The notes: generated from the letters alone by a model not told the origin. DNA of 64,000 nucleotides from Nostoc spongiaeforme FACHB-130 (GCF_014698475.1 NZ_JACJTB010000023.1:36716-100715); one strand, 5' to 3'; numbered from the stretch's first letter, positions 24,672 to 34,084 are shown. Numbers and translations are program-made.

Positions 24672-25331
24672 TTATGAAGCATCAACGCTGATTTGTTGGA
24701 GAGTTACGGCTAATTTATCAGCAATGCCAGCAATCCAATTTTCATCTTGTTTGGTGTAACTTCTGGGTGCATTGGCTCCTAAAATCATCGCACCTTGATT
24801 GCTAATTGGTTGACAAATTACTCCTTGAGTATTTTCAGGTAAGTAATCAAATTCTATTCTGCCAGGGTAGAGGTTTAATGCTACTAAATAAACTGGCTGT
24901 TGTTTTTCGATAACCCGGTTAAAAATTGGCCCTGGTACGACTTCTGATTTAGAACCCAGAATACCGCGACGTAACAAAACTTTGCCTTGATATACAACTA
25001 CCAGCGATCGCGTGACGGTATTCGTTAATATCAAGTGAGATGCCCAGGCTAGTTCTGTTTTCACGGCTTCTGGTAAGTCTTCTGACAGGATAAAACCTTC
25101 TTCCCCAATCAGTTCCACAACTTCAGGCGATCGCGGCTGTACTTGCTGCCAAATTAACCCTGTTAAAATTAACACAGCACTCAAAATTACTCCCAACACA
25201 TCGCCACGGGATTGGGATTCTGTGAGTTCTGGTGTTAATACACGGTTAATCAGCAAAAGTATAGCGCCTAACCCACCAACAACTAGGGGTAAACGGCGCA
25301 GAACTCGATTGGGATCATCAGGTTTAGTCAT
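24672..25331 (-). CDS. Cofactor assembly of complex C subunit B (CCB-like) protein
   Basis: From ATG 25331 it is 219 aa (MTKPDDPNRVLRRLPLVVGG). Two N-terminal membrane segments (about 14-30 and 44-62) are followed by a soluble domain (GEEGFILSEDLPEAVKTELA, RSLVVVYQGKVLLRRGI). The sequence matches proteins annotated in cyanobacteria as cofactor assembly of complex C subunit B, related to plastid CCB2/CCB4 that attach haem c(i) to cytochrome b6. Twenty codons upstream of this ATG are open but encoded by a GTGCTGA heptamer repeat, so that start is rejected. Confidence 0.78.
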   Translation of the reverse strand: MTKPDDPNRVLRRLPLVVGGLGAILLLINRVLTPELTESQSRGDVLGVILSAVLILTGLIWQQVQPRSPEVVELIGEEGFILSEDLPEAVKTELAWASHLILTNTVTRSLVVVYQGKVLLRRGILGSKSEVVPGPIFNRVIEKQQPVYLVALNLYPGRIEFDYLPENTQGVICQPISNQGAMILGANAPRSYTKQDENWIAGIADKLAVTLQQISVDAS

Positions 25332-25335
25332 CTTA

Positions 25336-25412
25336 AGTGCTGAGTGCTGAGTCACCGAAGTTTGCTCAACGCGGGGAACCCGCGCACGCAACTTCTCGCT
25401 GAGTGCTGAGTA
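25336..25412 (-). repeat. GTGCTGA heptamer repeats around a CGCGGG palindrome
   Basis: TGAGTGCTGAGTGC copies at both ends (25336-25352 and 25394-25412) flank CAACGCGGGGAACCCGCGC, a small palindrome. It lies between the complex C assembly gene and rpaB. Confidence 0.7.
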
Positions 25413-25453
25413 ATGAACGATAAGATTTCATACTTCACACTTCATACTTTCCT

Positions 25454-26182
25454 TTACTCTTCTCCAGGTTCGATTATGCGTTGAAACAGATAGCCTGTAC
25501 CGCGTGCAGTCAGGATTAATTCTGGGTTACTGGGATCATCTTCTAATTTTGCCCGTAACCGAGAGATATGCACATCTACCACCCGCGTATCTACATGGCG
25601 TTCTGGTGTGTAGCCCCAAACTTCTTGCAAAATTTCAGAACGAGAAAAAGCTTCGCCAGAACGACTGACTAGCAATTCTAGTAAGCTGAATTCCATTCCT
25701 GTCAAGCGAATACGTTCATCGCCTTTGTAGACTTGCCGTTTGTTGGTATCGATTTTGATATTCCCTACGTGAATTACTCCAGAACTGGGAATTCCCGACG
25801 CACCTGTTTTATCGACACGGCGCAAGACTGAGCGAATCCGCGCTTCTAGTTCTTTGGGAGAGAATGGTTTAACTACGTAGTCATCAGCACCTAATTCTAA
25901 ACCCGTGATGCGATCGGCAACGTCCCCCAAGGCTGTTAGCATAATAATAGGGACATCTGATTCCTTACGTAATTCTTGACACACGCCGTAGCCATCGAGC
26001 TTTGGCATCATCACATCCAACACTACTAAATCAGGATCAGATTTGCGAAAAGTGTCCAACGCTTCTTCACCGTCGCCAGCCGTCACCACATCGTAGCCAA
26101 TCATCGAAAGGCGCGTTTCTAAAATCCGGCGAATGCTGGCTTCATCGTCTACCACCAGAATTTTTTCTTTATGACTTTCCAA
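25454..26182 (-). CDS. rpaB: Response regulator RpaB (Ycf27), OmpR family
   Basis: About 242 aa. The receiver domain (1-120) has KILVVDDEASIRRILETRLS, the phospho-acceptor Asp in LVVLDVMMPKLDGYG, the switch Thr in IIMLTAL and the Lys in VVKPFSP. A winged helix follows (EFSLLELLVSRSGEAFSRSE, HVDTRVVDVHISRLRAKLED). RpaB is the essential high-light and redox regulator that binds HLR1 sites. The start is TTG at 26182, giving MESHKEKILVVDDEAS as in homologues, with AAGGAG 11 nt upstream; the TTG three codons earlier sits too close to that site. It diverges from radA. Confidence 0.93.
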   Translation of the reverse strand: MESHKEKILVVDDEASIRRILETRLSMIGYDVVTAGDGEEALDTFRKSDPDLVVLDVMMPKLDGYGVCQELRKESDVPIIMLTALGDVADRITGLELGADDYVVKPFSPKELEARIRSVLRRVDKTGASGIPSSGVIHVGNIKIDTNKRQVYKGDERIRLTGMEFSLLELLVSRSGEAFSRSEILQEVWGYTPERHVDTRVVDVHISRLRAKLEDDPSNPELILTARGTGYLFQRIIEPGEE

Positions 26183-26358
26183 GTTTCTCAACGCTCCTTA
26201 ACTAAAATTTTTCATGATTAATTTTTAATACCATAATATTAAGATATCATTCCCACAATTGATTTGAAAAATGCGGTAGAACCTACTTTTCTTTGACTTT
26301 AGATTTTTGTAAGAATTAAGAAAAAATTAAGAATAATTAACTTAATTAAGATTTAAGA

Positions 26359-27927
26359 ATGCCTAAGCCTAAAACCTTTTACATTTGTAACGAATGTGGT
26401 GCAGAATCTCCCCAATGGTTTGGTAGATGTCCTAATTGCGGAACCTACAATTCTTTAGAAGAACAAATTGCGATTCAATCTTCTGTGGATGTACCCACAA
26501 GAGGCGGAGTCGGCAGTTGGCATAAAGAGCAAAATAATGGTAAATCTAATGCTAAACCAGCAAAACCACGAGCTTCGCTGACTTTTGACCAAATTAGCGA
26601 TCGCCAAGTCACTCGCTGGGAATCTGGCTATGGAGAATTAGATCGAGTCTTGGGTGGCGGCGTTGTTCCCGGTTCAATGGTATTAATCGGTGGTGATCCG
26701 GGAATTGGGAAATCGACATTATTGTTGCAAGTATCCAACCAACTGGCGCAGAGATACCGTATTCTCTACGTTTCTGGGGAAGAATCAGGACAACAAGTCA
26801 AATTGCGGGCTTTGCGTTTAGGTGTGTCTAAACCGATGAATGTAGTTGGGAATGGTAATGGTAAACAAGCTGAATCTGAGGAGGATACAGAAGAAGCAGA
26901 AACATCGGCGACTCCAGAAGTAGTAGAAGCAGAAAACCCTGAAGGGATAAGTGCAGACTTGTATGTTTTACCAGAAACTGATTTAGAAGAAATTCTGCGT
27001 GAAATAGATTCCCTCAGACCGAATGTCGCAATTATCGATAGTATTCAAACAGTGTTTTTTCCGGCGTTGACATCTGCGCCCGGTTCAGTAGCCCAGGTGC
27101 GGGAATGTACCGCCGCTTTAATGAAAGTGGCGAAACATGAAGATATTACGATGTTAATTGTGGGACACGTCACCAAAGAAGGTGCGATCGCCGGGCCGAA
27201 AGTTTTAGAACACTTAGTAGATACAGTGTTGTACTTTGAAGGCGATCGCTTTGCCTCCCACCGCTTATTAAGAACCGTGAAAAACCGTTTTGGTGCGACT
27301 CACGAAATCGGTATCTTTGAAATGGTAGAACACGGACTGCGAGAAGTTTCTAACCCTTCAGAGTTATTTTTAGGCAATCGTGATGATCCCGCACCTGGGA
27401 CAGCCATTGTGGTGGCTTGTGAAGGTACACGCCCGATTGTGGTGGAATTACAAGCCCTTGTTAGTCCGACAAGTTACCCTTCTCCGCGACGGGCTGGAAC
27501 TGGAGTAGACTACAACCGCTTAGTCCAAATTCTCGCCGTCTTAGAAAAACGTGTGGGGATTCCTATGTCTAAATTAGATTCTTATGTTGCTTCGGCGGGT
27601 GGATTGAGTGTAGTAGAACCAGCCGTAGATTTAGGAGTAGCGATCGCTATTGTTGCCAGTTTTCGCGATCGCATTGTTGACCCTGGTACAGTTTTGATTG
27701 GGGAAGTCGGCTTGGGTGGACAAGTCCGCGCCGTTTCCCAAATGGAACTGCGGTTAAAAGAAGCAGCTAAATTGGGATTTAAAAGAGCGATCGTCCCGAA
27801 AGGTACAAAATTTCCCGACCTTAACCTAGAAATCTTACCAGTATCCAAAGTAATTGATGCAATTATCGCCGCCATCCCCCATCAAACCCTAGAAGATAGC
27901 GATTTCGAGACCGATGATGACGAATAG
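26359..27927 (+). CDS. radA: DNA repair protein RadA (Sms)
   Basis: A 522-aa RadA, a hexameric helicase that drives branch migration in recombination. The zinc finger (CNECGAESPQWFGRCPNCG) is residues 10-27, Walker A GGDPGIGKST 111-120, the RadA motif KNRFGATHEIG is present, and the C-terminal third is Lon-like (VYVASAGGL-type core: SYVASAGGLSVVEPAVDLGV). An acidic, low-complexity insertion (about residues 160-198, rich in Glu) separates two strands of the ATPase; I believe such insertions are frequent in cyanobacterial RadA. It diverges from rpaB over 176 bp. Confidence 0.95.
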   Translation: MPKPKTFYICNECGAESPQWFGRCPNCGTYNSLEEQIAIQSSVDVPTRGGVGSWHKEQNNGKSNAKPAKPRASLTFDQISDRQVTRWESGYGELDRVLGGGVVPGSMVLIGGDPGIGKSTLLLQVSNQLAQRYRILYVSGEESGQQVKLRALRLGVSKPMNVVGNGNGKQAESEEDTEEAETSATPEVVEAENPEGISADLYVLPETDLEEILREIDSLRPNVAIIDSIQTVFFPALTSAPGSVAQVRECTAALMKVAKHEDITMLIVGHVTKEGAIAGPKVLEHLVDTVLYFEGDRFASHRLLRTVKNRFGATHEIGIFEMVEHGLREVSNPSELFLGNRDDPAPGTAIVVACEGTRPIVVELQALVSPTSYPSPRRAGTGVDYNRLVQILAVLEKRVGIPMSKLDSYVASAGGLSVVEPAVDLGVAIAIVASFRDRIVDPGTVLIGEVGLGGQVRAVSQMELRLKEAAKLGFKRAIVPKGTKFPDLNLEILPVSKVIDAIIAAIPHQTLEDSDFETDDDE

Positions 27928-27956
27928 GTAACTTTCTTCCCCACTCCCTAGCAAAT

Positions 27957-28691
27957 ATGACAGCCACCATCACCCAAACCTACCAAATCACTTGGGAAAA
28001 ACTACCCGAAGATTACATTCTGCCCGATGAACCAGTGGACAACATCAACCAACCAGCCTTAGCCGCAGCCTTAACCCAAAGCCTAGAACTAGCGGGAAAA
28101 CTCCCAGCTAATGCACTAACACCAACAAATTACGGCATTTGCGCCACTTTAAACGGTGCAACAGTTGTCAAAGCACCAGATTGGGCATATATTCCTAACA
28201 TTACAGTCAGCAGAGAAGAAATAATTCGCAGTTACACGCCGCAATTAGAAGGAGACATCCCCATAATTGTGATTGAATTTCTTTCTGATAAAGATGGTGG
28301 AGAATATTCAATTAAACCAACTTATCCCCCTGGTAAATGGTTTTTTTATGAGTGCATTTTAAAAGTACCAAACTATGCAATTTTTGAACCAGCCAGTGGT
28401 AATTTAGAGGTTTATTTGTTAGATAACAACACAGGTAGGTATGCCATACAAAGTCCTAACGAAAACCAACATTACTTGATAGCCGACATAAATCTTTACC
28501 TTGGTGTATGGCAAGGTACACATGAAAATCGTACAGGTTATTGGTTGCGCTGGTGGGATGAAAATGGACAATTATTATTTTGGGGTTCTGAGTTAGTTGA
28601 ACAAGAACGCCAACGCGCTGAACAAGAACGCCAACGCGCAGAAAGACTAGCAGCACAATTACGAGCAGCAGGTATTGAACCACAAGATTAA
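27957..28691 (+). CDS. Uma2 family putative endonuclease with coiled-coil tail
   Basis: A 244-aa Uma2-type protein. The middle has KAPDWAYIPNITVSREEIIR and DIPIIVIEFLSDKDGGEYSI with the D...E.(S/K) acidic pattern of PD-(D/E)XK folds, then KWFFYECILKVPNYAIFEPA. The C-terminus is an exact tandem EQERQRA heptad repeat (about residues 218-232) leading into ERLAAQLRAAGIEP, a coiled-coil tail typical for this family in cyanobacteria. It begins 29 bp after radA and may be read from its promoter. Confidence 0.85.
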   Translation: MTATITQTYQITWEKLPEDYILPDEPVDNINQPALAAALTQSLELAGKLPANALTPTNYGICATLNGATVVKAPDWAYIPNITVSREEIIRSYTPQLEGDIPIIVIEFLSDKDGGEYSIKPTYPPGKWFFYECILKVPNYAIFEPASGNLEVYLLDNNTGRYAIQSPNENQHYLIADINLYLGVWQGTHENRTGYWLRWWDENGQLLFWGSELVEQERQRAEQERQRAERLAAQLRAAGIEPQD

Positions 28692-28731
28692 ATTTTTGGT
28701 CAATACTTCATAACATAAATTTAAATCCCAC

Positions 28732-28762
28732 ACCCCACTCTTCCTCATCTGAAAGGTGGGGT
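28732..28762 (+). terminator. Probable terminator after the Uma2 gene
   Basis: ACCCCAC pairs with GTGGGGT (loop 17 nt) and is followed by TTACT. Short stem, modest support. Confidence 0.4.
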
Positions 28763-28961
28763 TTACTATGTCTGTATGATTTCAGTTCTGGAAACTGCTT
28801 AATTGATATTGGATCTATAGCCATCCTCGATAATTTGCGCTCACAAATTAAATAGGATAGTGAAACTTATTTTGCATTGAGCAACAAAAATTACCTCTAA
28901 ATTCAGTTGTTCAATTACTAACAATCTTAATTCAGTATTCATTATCGGTTTTCAGGTCAAT

Positions 28962-29432
28962 ATGCAGTTATCTAAAAACAACAAGAGCGGATATTTAGCA
29001 GTAATTATCGGTAGTTTTATCGGTGCTGTTCCACTTTTATATCTGGGCGGTTATTTAGGTAGAGAATACGTAATTAAATTTATGCCTAATGCCGAATTAG
29101 AAGGTATTATACCACCTTTAATGGGTCAATTTTTAGGTTGGTGGATTGGAGAAGTACTTGGATGTTGGATAGCTTTACGCTGGCAGAATTATAGAAAGGT
29201 AAATAAAACAGTTAAATTATTAGCAATACTAACTCCGATTGGGATAATTATTTGGGTTGTAACTTTTCTTTTTGCATTTCAATTCCTCAATCGTAGTTTT
29301 AGTGATACGGAAATTTTGCAATTACAAAATCAAATCAGACCAATATCTGTCGGTTTATGGATAATTGCTTTAGCATGGCTGGCGAGATTTTTAACAAAAC
29401 CCCTGCCGCGCGATCGCTACACTTATGAGTAA
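28962..29432 (+). CDS. Four-helix membrane protein of unknown function
   Basis: A 156-aa protein with four predicted membrane segments: SGYLAVIIGSFIGAVPLLYL, PPLMGQFLGWWIGEVLGCWI, LAILTPIGIIIWVVTFLFAF and LWIIALAWLARFL. Short charged loops join them, and the C-terminal tail is basic. I recognise no family motif. The gene is isolated, about 270 bp after the Uma2 gene, and is followed by a strong symmetric hairpin at 29454. Confidence 0.7.
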   Translation: MQLSKNNKSGYLAVIIGSFIGAVPLLYLGGYLGREYVIKFMPNAELEGIIPPLMGQFLGWWIGEVLGCWIALRWQNYRKVNKTVKLLAILTPIGIIIWVVTFLFAFQFLNRSFSDTEILQLQNQIRPISVGLWIIALAWLARFLTKPLPRDRYTYE

Positions 29433-29453
29433 GCAACCATCCGTGAGAAACAA

Positions 29454-29484
29454 GATCCCCGACTTCTTTGAGAAGTCGGGGATC
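29454..29484. terminator. Strong hairpin after the membrane-protein gene
   Basis: GATCCCCGACTTCT pairs perfectly with AGAAGTCGGGGATC over TTG. No T-run follows. The CCCGACTTCTT motif recurs degenerately near 17147, so this may also be a dispersed hairpin repeat. Confidence 0.55.
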
Positions 29485-29595
29485 TGAACAAACTCAATTT
29501 TCTGAGAATTGGACGTAACGCATTATCTTTCTCAGTGTGTTAAACTTTACTATACAGCATCCTAAAATTTAAGGTTTACTTTAATAAGTCATCTC

Positions 29596-29996
29596 TTAGT
29601 TATCATCTAGTTCTGCAAATAAACTTTCTAAGTCTTGACGACCACTAACAATTCGCAAAATAGTGACTCCATCATCAATAACTTGATACAAAATGATATA
29701 GCCTTTCCTAGTCTGCTGAGGTACAAATTTATCTGCGTCCATCTGCGGTTAATTAGGGCTTGCTTGTACTTCACTAGAATAAGAAACGCTATATATCCAT
29801 TTAGTGGTAAGCCACGCAATGAATCTTTAACATGAGCATAGCTACGCCCCATATTGGGAAATTGAGCCAATTTTTGACACTTATTATGAAATTACCTAAA
29901 GATTCTTTCGCCAGCTTCCAAATTTTTATCAAGAAAGTAATTAGCAATATCATTTAGATCACGACTGGCAGACGGCGCAATAATATATCGACTCAT
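29596..29996 (-). pseudogene. ParE/RelE-family toxin gene, inactivated
   Basis: The reverse strand starts MSRYIIAPSASRDLNDIANY and FLDKNLEAGERIF, a clear ParE/RelE N-terminus. It then meets a TAG/TAA-type stop before FHNKCQKLAQFPNMGRSYAH. The frame continues to YIAFLILVKYKQ, where an insertion containing CGCAGATGGACGCAGATAAA breaks it, and the true C-terminus resumes in another frame as KGYIILYQVIDDGVTILRIV and SGRQDLESLFAELDDN. So one nonsense change and one repeat insertion with a frameshift have killed the toxin. Its ATG overlaps the antitoxin stop (ATGA). Confidence 0.8.
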
Positions 29997-30259
29997 TCCG
30001 TACCCTCACGCGCCTTTTGAAACCTGTTGAGTATTTCCATGACTACTGTTTCTCCATCCAAACCTTCCCCTCGTTCGATTTCAGCAATTGCAACATCAAC
30101 TTTATAGCGAGTTTCTTCTATCCACGAAATGTAGTCAGTATTTAGTTTCTCTAGCAGTTGAAATGCTATATCAATAACCTCATCTGCATTAGTAAATCTA
30201 CCACTAGCGATTTGAGCTTGTATAAATTGCTCATGTTCAGGCTTGAGTTGGATATTCAT
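29993..30259 (-). CDS. ParD-type type II antitoxin
   Basis: An 88-aa antitoxin of the ParD/CC2985 kind. The N-terminal ribbon-helix-helix is MNIQLKPEHEQFIQAQIASG plus RFTNADEVIDIAFQLLEKL, and the acidic C-terminal toxin-binding tail ends RFQKAREGTE. It would repress its own operon and neutralise the ParE toxin encoded next, but that toxin gene is broken, leaving an intact orphan antitoxin. The stop codon overlaps the toxin start by 4 nt, the standard layout. Confidence 0.85.
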   Translation of the reverse strand: MNIQLKPEHEQFIQAQIASGRFTNADEVIDIAFQLLEKLNTDYISWIEETRYKVDVAIAEIERGEGLDGETVVMEILNRFQKAREGTE

Positions 30260-30326
30260 AATTGTTGCAATTAGCTTTATTTAAATAGTACTAATTCCAG
30301 AAACAGTTTAGGAATTAAAACAACTG

Positions 30327-30361
30327 TATAACCCCAACTTTTCATAGAAGTTGAGGTTATA
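30327..30361 (-). terminator. Terminator of the pentapeptide-RidA gene
   Basis: TATAACCCCAACTT pairs with AAGTTGAGGTTATA (one mismatch) over a 7-nt loop, 17 bp beyond the stop of the gene at 30378 and before the antitoxin start. Confidence 0.6.
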
Positions 30362-30377
30362 AGCTAATCTATCAGAT

Positions 30378-31862
30378 TCAAATCACGGCGATACAGTCAA
30401 TTTCTACCATGACATCTTTTGGTAAACGCGAAACTTGGACACAAGCACGCGCTGGTGCAGTATCTTCAGGGAAGTACTTAGCATAAACCGCATTTACAGC
30501 AGCAAAATCATTCATATCAGCTAAAAATACTGTTGTTTTGACGACATTGGCAAAAGTCGCCCCAGCAGCTTTTAAAATTGCTTCTAAATTTGCTAATACT
30601 TGCTCAGTTTGCTTTTTGACATCATCTGTGTAAACAACATCACCAAGTCGGGGATCGATCGCAATTTGTCCAGCCACAAATATCATTTGTCCAGAAGCCG
30701 CGATCGCTTGATTATATGGCCCCACTGGTGCAGGTGCTTGATCAGTATTAATAACTTGTCGTGTCATAGATATTACTTTTTCTGGTGATACTACCTGTTT
30801 ACCGACTTCTACCTCAGAGGCGATCGGTTTGTAAATTTCTCCATCAGGCATTATCGCACCAGTTAGGTCAGCATCTATAAAGCTGGCTCCATAAATATTC
30901 GCCCCGGTTAAATCAGCCTTCCTCAAATTTGCACCGTTGAGATTTGCCCTGATTAAATCTACTTTGTGGAGTTCTGCTTTTTCTAGATTGGTTCCTTGTA
31001 GTTTAGCTGTCCTAAAATTTACACCCTTGAGATTTGCTGCACCCAGATCAGCTTGCGATAGATTCATCCCTGACAAGTTATGGTTAGATAAATTGACACC
31101 TCTAATTTTTGCTTCCTGAAAATTGGCATCTTGAAGCTTTATAGTAGATAAATCTACTTGGCTAAAATCTGCTTTCTCTAAATTTGCACCGTTTAGATTA
31201 GCATTCTTCAAAATTGATCTAACAATTTTTGCTTCATTTAAGAAAGCATTAAAAAAGTTAGCCGATTCAAGTTTGCTATCACTTAAATTAGCATTATTTA
31301 GATTAGCATTACTAAAATTAGTACTATTTAAGCTTGATTGACTTAAATTAGCATTATTTAGATTAACATTACTAAAATTGGCACTATTCAATACGGCTTG
31401 ACTTAAATTAGCATTATTTAGATTAGCATTACTAAAATTGGCGCTATTTAAGCTTGATTTACTAAAATCAGTATTCTCTAAATTAGTATCACTAAAATCA
31501 GTACTATTTAATTGTGATTCACTCAAGTTTGTACCATTTAGATTGGAATTACTAAAACTAGCATTATCTAAGTTTGCTTTGCTTAAGTCAGCACCTCTTA
31601 GTTCTGCATAACTTAAAATTAAACTCCTAGCATCATGCAAACTATTCAAATTTGCATTTCTTAAAGATGCTTTAGTAAAATTTGCTTTTTGCAGAATAGC
31701 ATTACTTAAATTGACATCATCTAAATCTGCCCCTGTTAAATCAGCATTACTCAAGTCTATTCCACTCAAATCAACTCCTTCGAGATTTACACCTCGAAGA
31801 TTTTCATTATGAAATTTTCTTTCCCCTGCGGCGTATTTTCCTAACAGTGTCTCAGCATCCAT
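30378..31862 (-). CDS. Pentapeptide-repeat protein fused to a RidA-type deaminase domain
   Basis: A 494-aa protein with two parts. Residues ~17-345 are about 60 pentapeptide repeats, A(D/N)LXX (SNADLTGADLDDVNLSNAIL), which should form a right-handed quadrilateral beta-helix. A linker (EVEVGKQVVSPEKVIS) leads to residues 366-494, a complete RidA/YjgF domain: VINTDQAPAPVGPYNQAI, MIFVAGQIAIDP and the Arg of ARACVQVSRLPKDVMVEIDC. RidA hydrolyses reactive enamines from amino-acid metabolism. RidA is normally a free ~130-aa protein, and here its own Met366 lacks a ribosome site, so a true fusion is likely. The frame is continuous with no sign of error. Confidence 0.88.
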   Translation of the reverse strand: MDAETLLGKYAAGERKFHNENLRGVNLEGVDLSGIDLSNADLTGADLDDVNLSNAILQKANFTKASLRNANLNSLHDARSLILSYAELRGADLSKANLDNASFSNSNLNGTNLSESQLNSTDFSDTNLENTDFSKSSLNSANFSNANLNNANLSQAVLNSANFSNVNLNNANLSQSSLNSTNFSNANLNNANLSDSKLESANFFNAFLNEAKIVRSILKNANLNGANLEKADFSQVDLSTIKLQDANFQEAKIRGVNLSNHNLSGMNLSQADLGAANLKGVNFRTAKLQGTNLEKAELHKVDLIRANLNGANLRKADLTGANIYGASFIDADLTGAIMPDGEIYKPIASEVEVGKQVVSPEKVISMTRQVINTDQAPAPVGPYNQAIAASGQMIFVAGQIAIDPRLGDVVYTDDVKKQTEQVLANLEAILKAAGATFANVVKTTVFLADMNDFAAVNAVYAKYFPEDTAPARACVQVSRLPKDVMVEIDCIAVI

Positions 31863-31964
31863 AATGCACCATTGAATACCACTGACACAGTATAATCGCT
31901 ATGATTCTGTGTCACCAGTATTCTTTCTTCTCTTCCTTCGCGCCCTCTGCGCCTTTGCGGTTCG

Positions 31965-32399
31965 TTAAATCCCTAACCTGGGACGTATACCATAATGCCG
32001 ATAATGCCAATAATCGCGCAGAATGCGGTCATGATCAAAACATAAATTAGTCGGTACAAGCCAAGACTCAAAAACACCTATACCCTTGGCATCATCTCCC
32101 GCCTTTGGTTCTCCGGTAGCCGTAGCCAAAAATACTATGCTAATCGTATGCTGACGCGGGTCACGATTGGGGTCAGAATATACCAAAAATTGTTCAATTA
32201 ACTCAACCTTTAAACTGGTTTCCTCTTCAGCCTCCCGTTTAGCTGCGACTTCCACAGGTTCACCATAGTCAACAAAACCACCAGGAATTGCCCAACCAAA
32301 TGGGGAATTAAGCCTTTCAATTAACACTATTGGCCGATGTGGTCGGTCAATTAATTCAATGATGATATCAACCGTTGGCGCAGGATTGCGGTAAGTCAT
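31965..32399 (-). CDS. Nudix hydrolase
   Basis: A 144-aa Nudix protein with [20 protein letters not shown] at the N-terminus, [13 protein letters not shown] before the box, and a Nudix box at about residues 41-63 ([10 protein letters not shown]; the final Gly of the consensus is Ser). The pattern of a Tyr-Ser-Asp-Pro-Asn-Arg-Asp segment ([13 protein letters not shown]) is typical of ADP-ribose pyrophosphatase-like subfamilies, as in the third Nudix protein of this window. The substrate is not provable from sequence. It diverges from malQ. Confidence 0.85.
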   Translation of the reverse strand: MTYRNPAPTVDIIIELIDRPHRPIVLIERLNSPFGWAIPGGFVDYGEPVEVAAKREAEEETSLKVELIEQFLVYSDPNRDPRQHTISIVFLATATGEPKAGDDAKGIGVFESWLVPTNLCFDHDRILRDYWHYRHYGIRPRLGI

Positions 32400-32475
32400 A
32401 GTTATTGGTCATTAGTCATTAGTCATTTGTTATTAGATCATTAACTAAGGACAAATGACTAATGACTAAGGATAC
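32400..32475. repeat. GACAAATGA-type inverted repeats between Nudix and malQ
   Basis: TTGGTCATTAGTCATTAGTC and its inverted partner AAGGACAAATGACTAATGAC form a long imperfect hairpin between the divergent genes. Confidence 0.65.
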
Positions 32476-32558
32476 AAGACAAGAACTTCCTGTTCTGTGG
32501 TAAATTCAATGCGATCGCCCAGCGTATCCTCCAGACTTATACTTGAAATTACATAAAT

Positions 32559-34067
32559 ATGCCTTTTCCTAGATCAAGTGGCATTTTACTGCATCCTACT
32601 TCTTTCCCCAGCCGATTTGGTATTGGTGATTTAGGTTTAGCAGCCTACAAGTTTATTGATTTTCTCCGCGAGAGTTACCAGCAATATTGGCAAGTTTTAC
32701 CTTTGGGGCCGACTGGTTACGGTAACTCTCCTTATGCTGCTTATTCTGCAATGGCGGGTAATCCTTTCCTCATCAGTCCCGAAAAACTCCAAGAACAAGG
32801 TTTACTCGCTGAACCAGACTTTGCAAATTTGCCAGAATTTCACACATCTCAGGTAGACTACGACAAAGTAATTGCCTTTAAAACCCAACTACTCAAAATA
32901 GCCTGCAAAAATTTTCAAAGCCAAGCAACGCCTCTACAACAAACTGAATTTGCGGGTTTTTGTGACAGTAAAGCTTATTGGTTAGATGATTATGCTTTAT
33001 TCATGGCGCTAAAAGATGCCCATGAGGGTACAAGTTGGCATACTTGGGAACCAGAACTAGTCAAGCGCGAACCAACAGCAATTGAGCAAGCAAAGCAGCA
33101 GTTAAGTGCAGAGATTTTTTATTATAAATTCATCCAATTTGAGTTTTTCCGTGAATGGTCAGAACTCAAAGCTTATGCCAATATGAGTGGCATTCAAATT
33201 ATCGGCGATATCCCGATTTATGTCGCCCAAGATAGTGCTGATGTCTGGTCGCATCCTGAAATTTTTTGTCTAGATGAAGAAACCAGAGAACCGAAACTCA
33301 TGGCGGGAGTTCCACCAGATTACTTTAGTGCTACTGGTCAATTGTGGGGAAACCCGGTTTACGACTGGGAAGAATTACAAAACCAAAACTTTAAGTGGTG
33401 GATAGGTCGCTTTGAAGCGATGCTAGATTATCTAGATGTGATTCGCATTGACCACTTTCGCGGATTTGAAGCTTATTGGGCTGTTCCTCAAGGGGAAGAA
33501 ACCGCAATTAATGGCGAGTGGGTGAAAGCGCCAGGAGATGAATTATTTGCTGCTATCAAAGAGGCTTTGGGTAAGTTACCTGTATTAGCTGAAGATTTGG
33601 GCGTAATTACCCCAGAAGTAGAAGCACTGCGCGATAAATATGAATTTCCGGGAATGAAGGTATTGCAGTTTGCTTTTGGTTCTGATCCCGGTAATCCCTT
33701 TTTACCATTCAACTATTCGCGGAATTTTGTAGTTTATACCGGAACCCATGACAACGATACCAGTGTTGGTTGGTTCGATAAAGCAAATGATTACGAAAAG
33801 CGTAACTTCCTACTTTATTTAGGTTGTATCAGTCCTGAAGGCGTGCATTGGGATATTATTCGCTTGGCCTTTAGTTCTGTCGCCAATCAAGCAATTATTC
33901 CCTTGCAAGATATTTTAGGCTTAGGAACCGACGCGCGGATGAATTTCCCCAGTGTGGCTGAAGGTAATTGGGGCTGGCGCTATCATACAGAAGCACTGAC
34001 TCAAGAATTAAGCGATCGCTTAAAAACTCTCACCCAATTATACGGCCGCGCTCCACAACCAAAATAA
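32559..34067 (+). CDS. malQ: 4-alpha-glucanotransferase (amylomaltase/DPE1)
   Basis: A 502-aa GH77 enzyme that transfers maltooligosaccharides between glucan chains in glycogen breakdown. It has the expected N-terminus (RSSGILLHPTSFPSRFGIGD), the nucleophile region DVIRIDHFRGFEAYW, the acid/base Glu in LAEDLGVITPEV, and GTHDNDT with the transition-state Asp. Full length for the family. A repeat hairpin follows it at 34085 and separates it from the convergent rodZ-like gene. Confidence 0.96.
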   Translation: MPFPRSSGILLHPTSFPSRFGIGDLGLAAYKFIDFLRESYQQYWQVLPLGPTGYGNSPYAAYSAMAGNPFLISPEKLQEQGLLAEPDFANLPEFHTSQVDYDKVIAFKTQLLKIACKNFQSQATPLQQTEFAGFCDSKAYWLDDYALFMALKDAHEGTSWHTWEPELVKREPTAIEQAKQQLSAEIFYYKFIQFEFFREWSELKAYANMSGIQIIGDIPIYVAQDSADVWSHPEIFCLDEETREPKLMAGVPPDYFSATGQLWGNPVYDWEELQNQNFKWWIGRFEAMLDYLDVIRIDHFRGFEAYWAVPQGEETAINGEWVKAPGDELFAAIKEALGKLPVLAEDLGVITPEVEALRDKYEFPGMKVLQFAFGSDPGNPFLPFNYSRNFVVYTGTHDNDTSVGWFDKANDYEKRNFLLYLGCISPEGVHWDIIRLAFSSVANQAIIPLQDILGLGTDARMNFPSVAEGNWGWRYHTEALTQELSDRLKTLTQLYGRAPQPK

Positions 34068-34084
34068 GGGAACTTGGACAGGGG

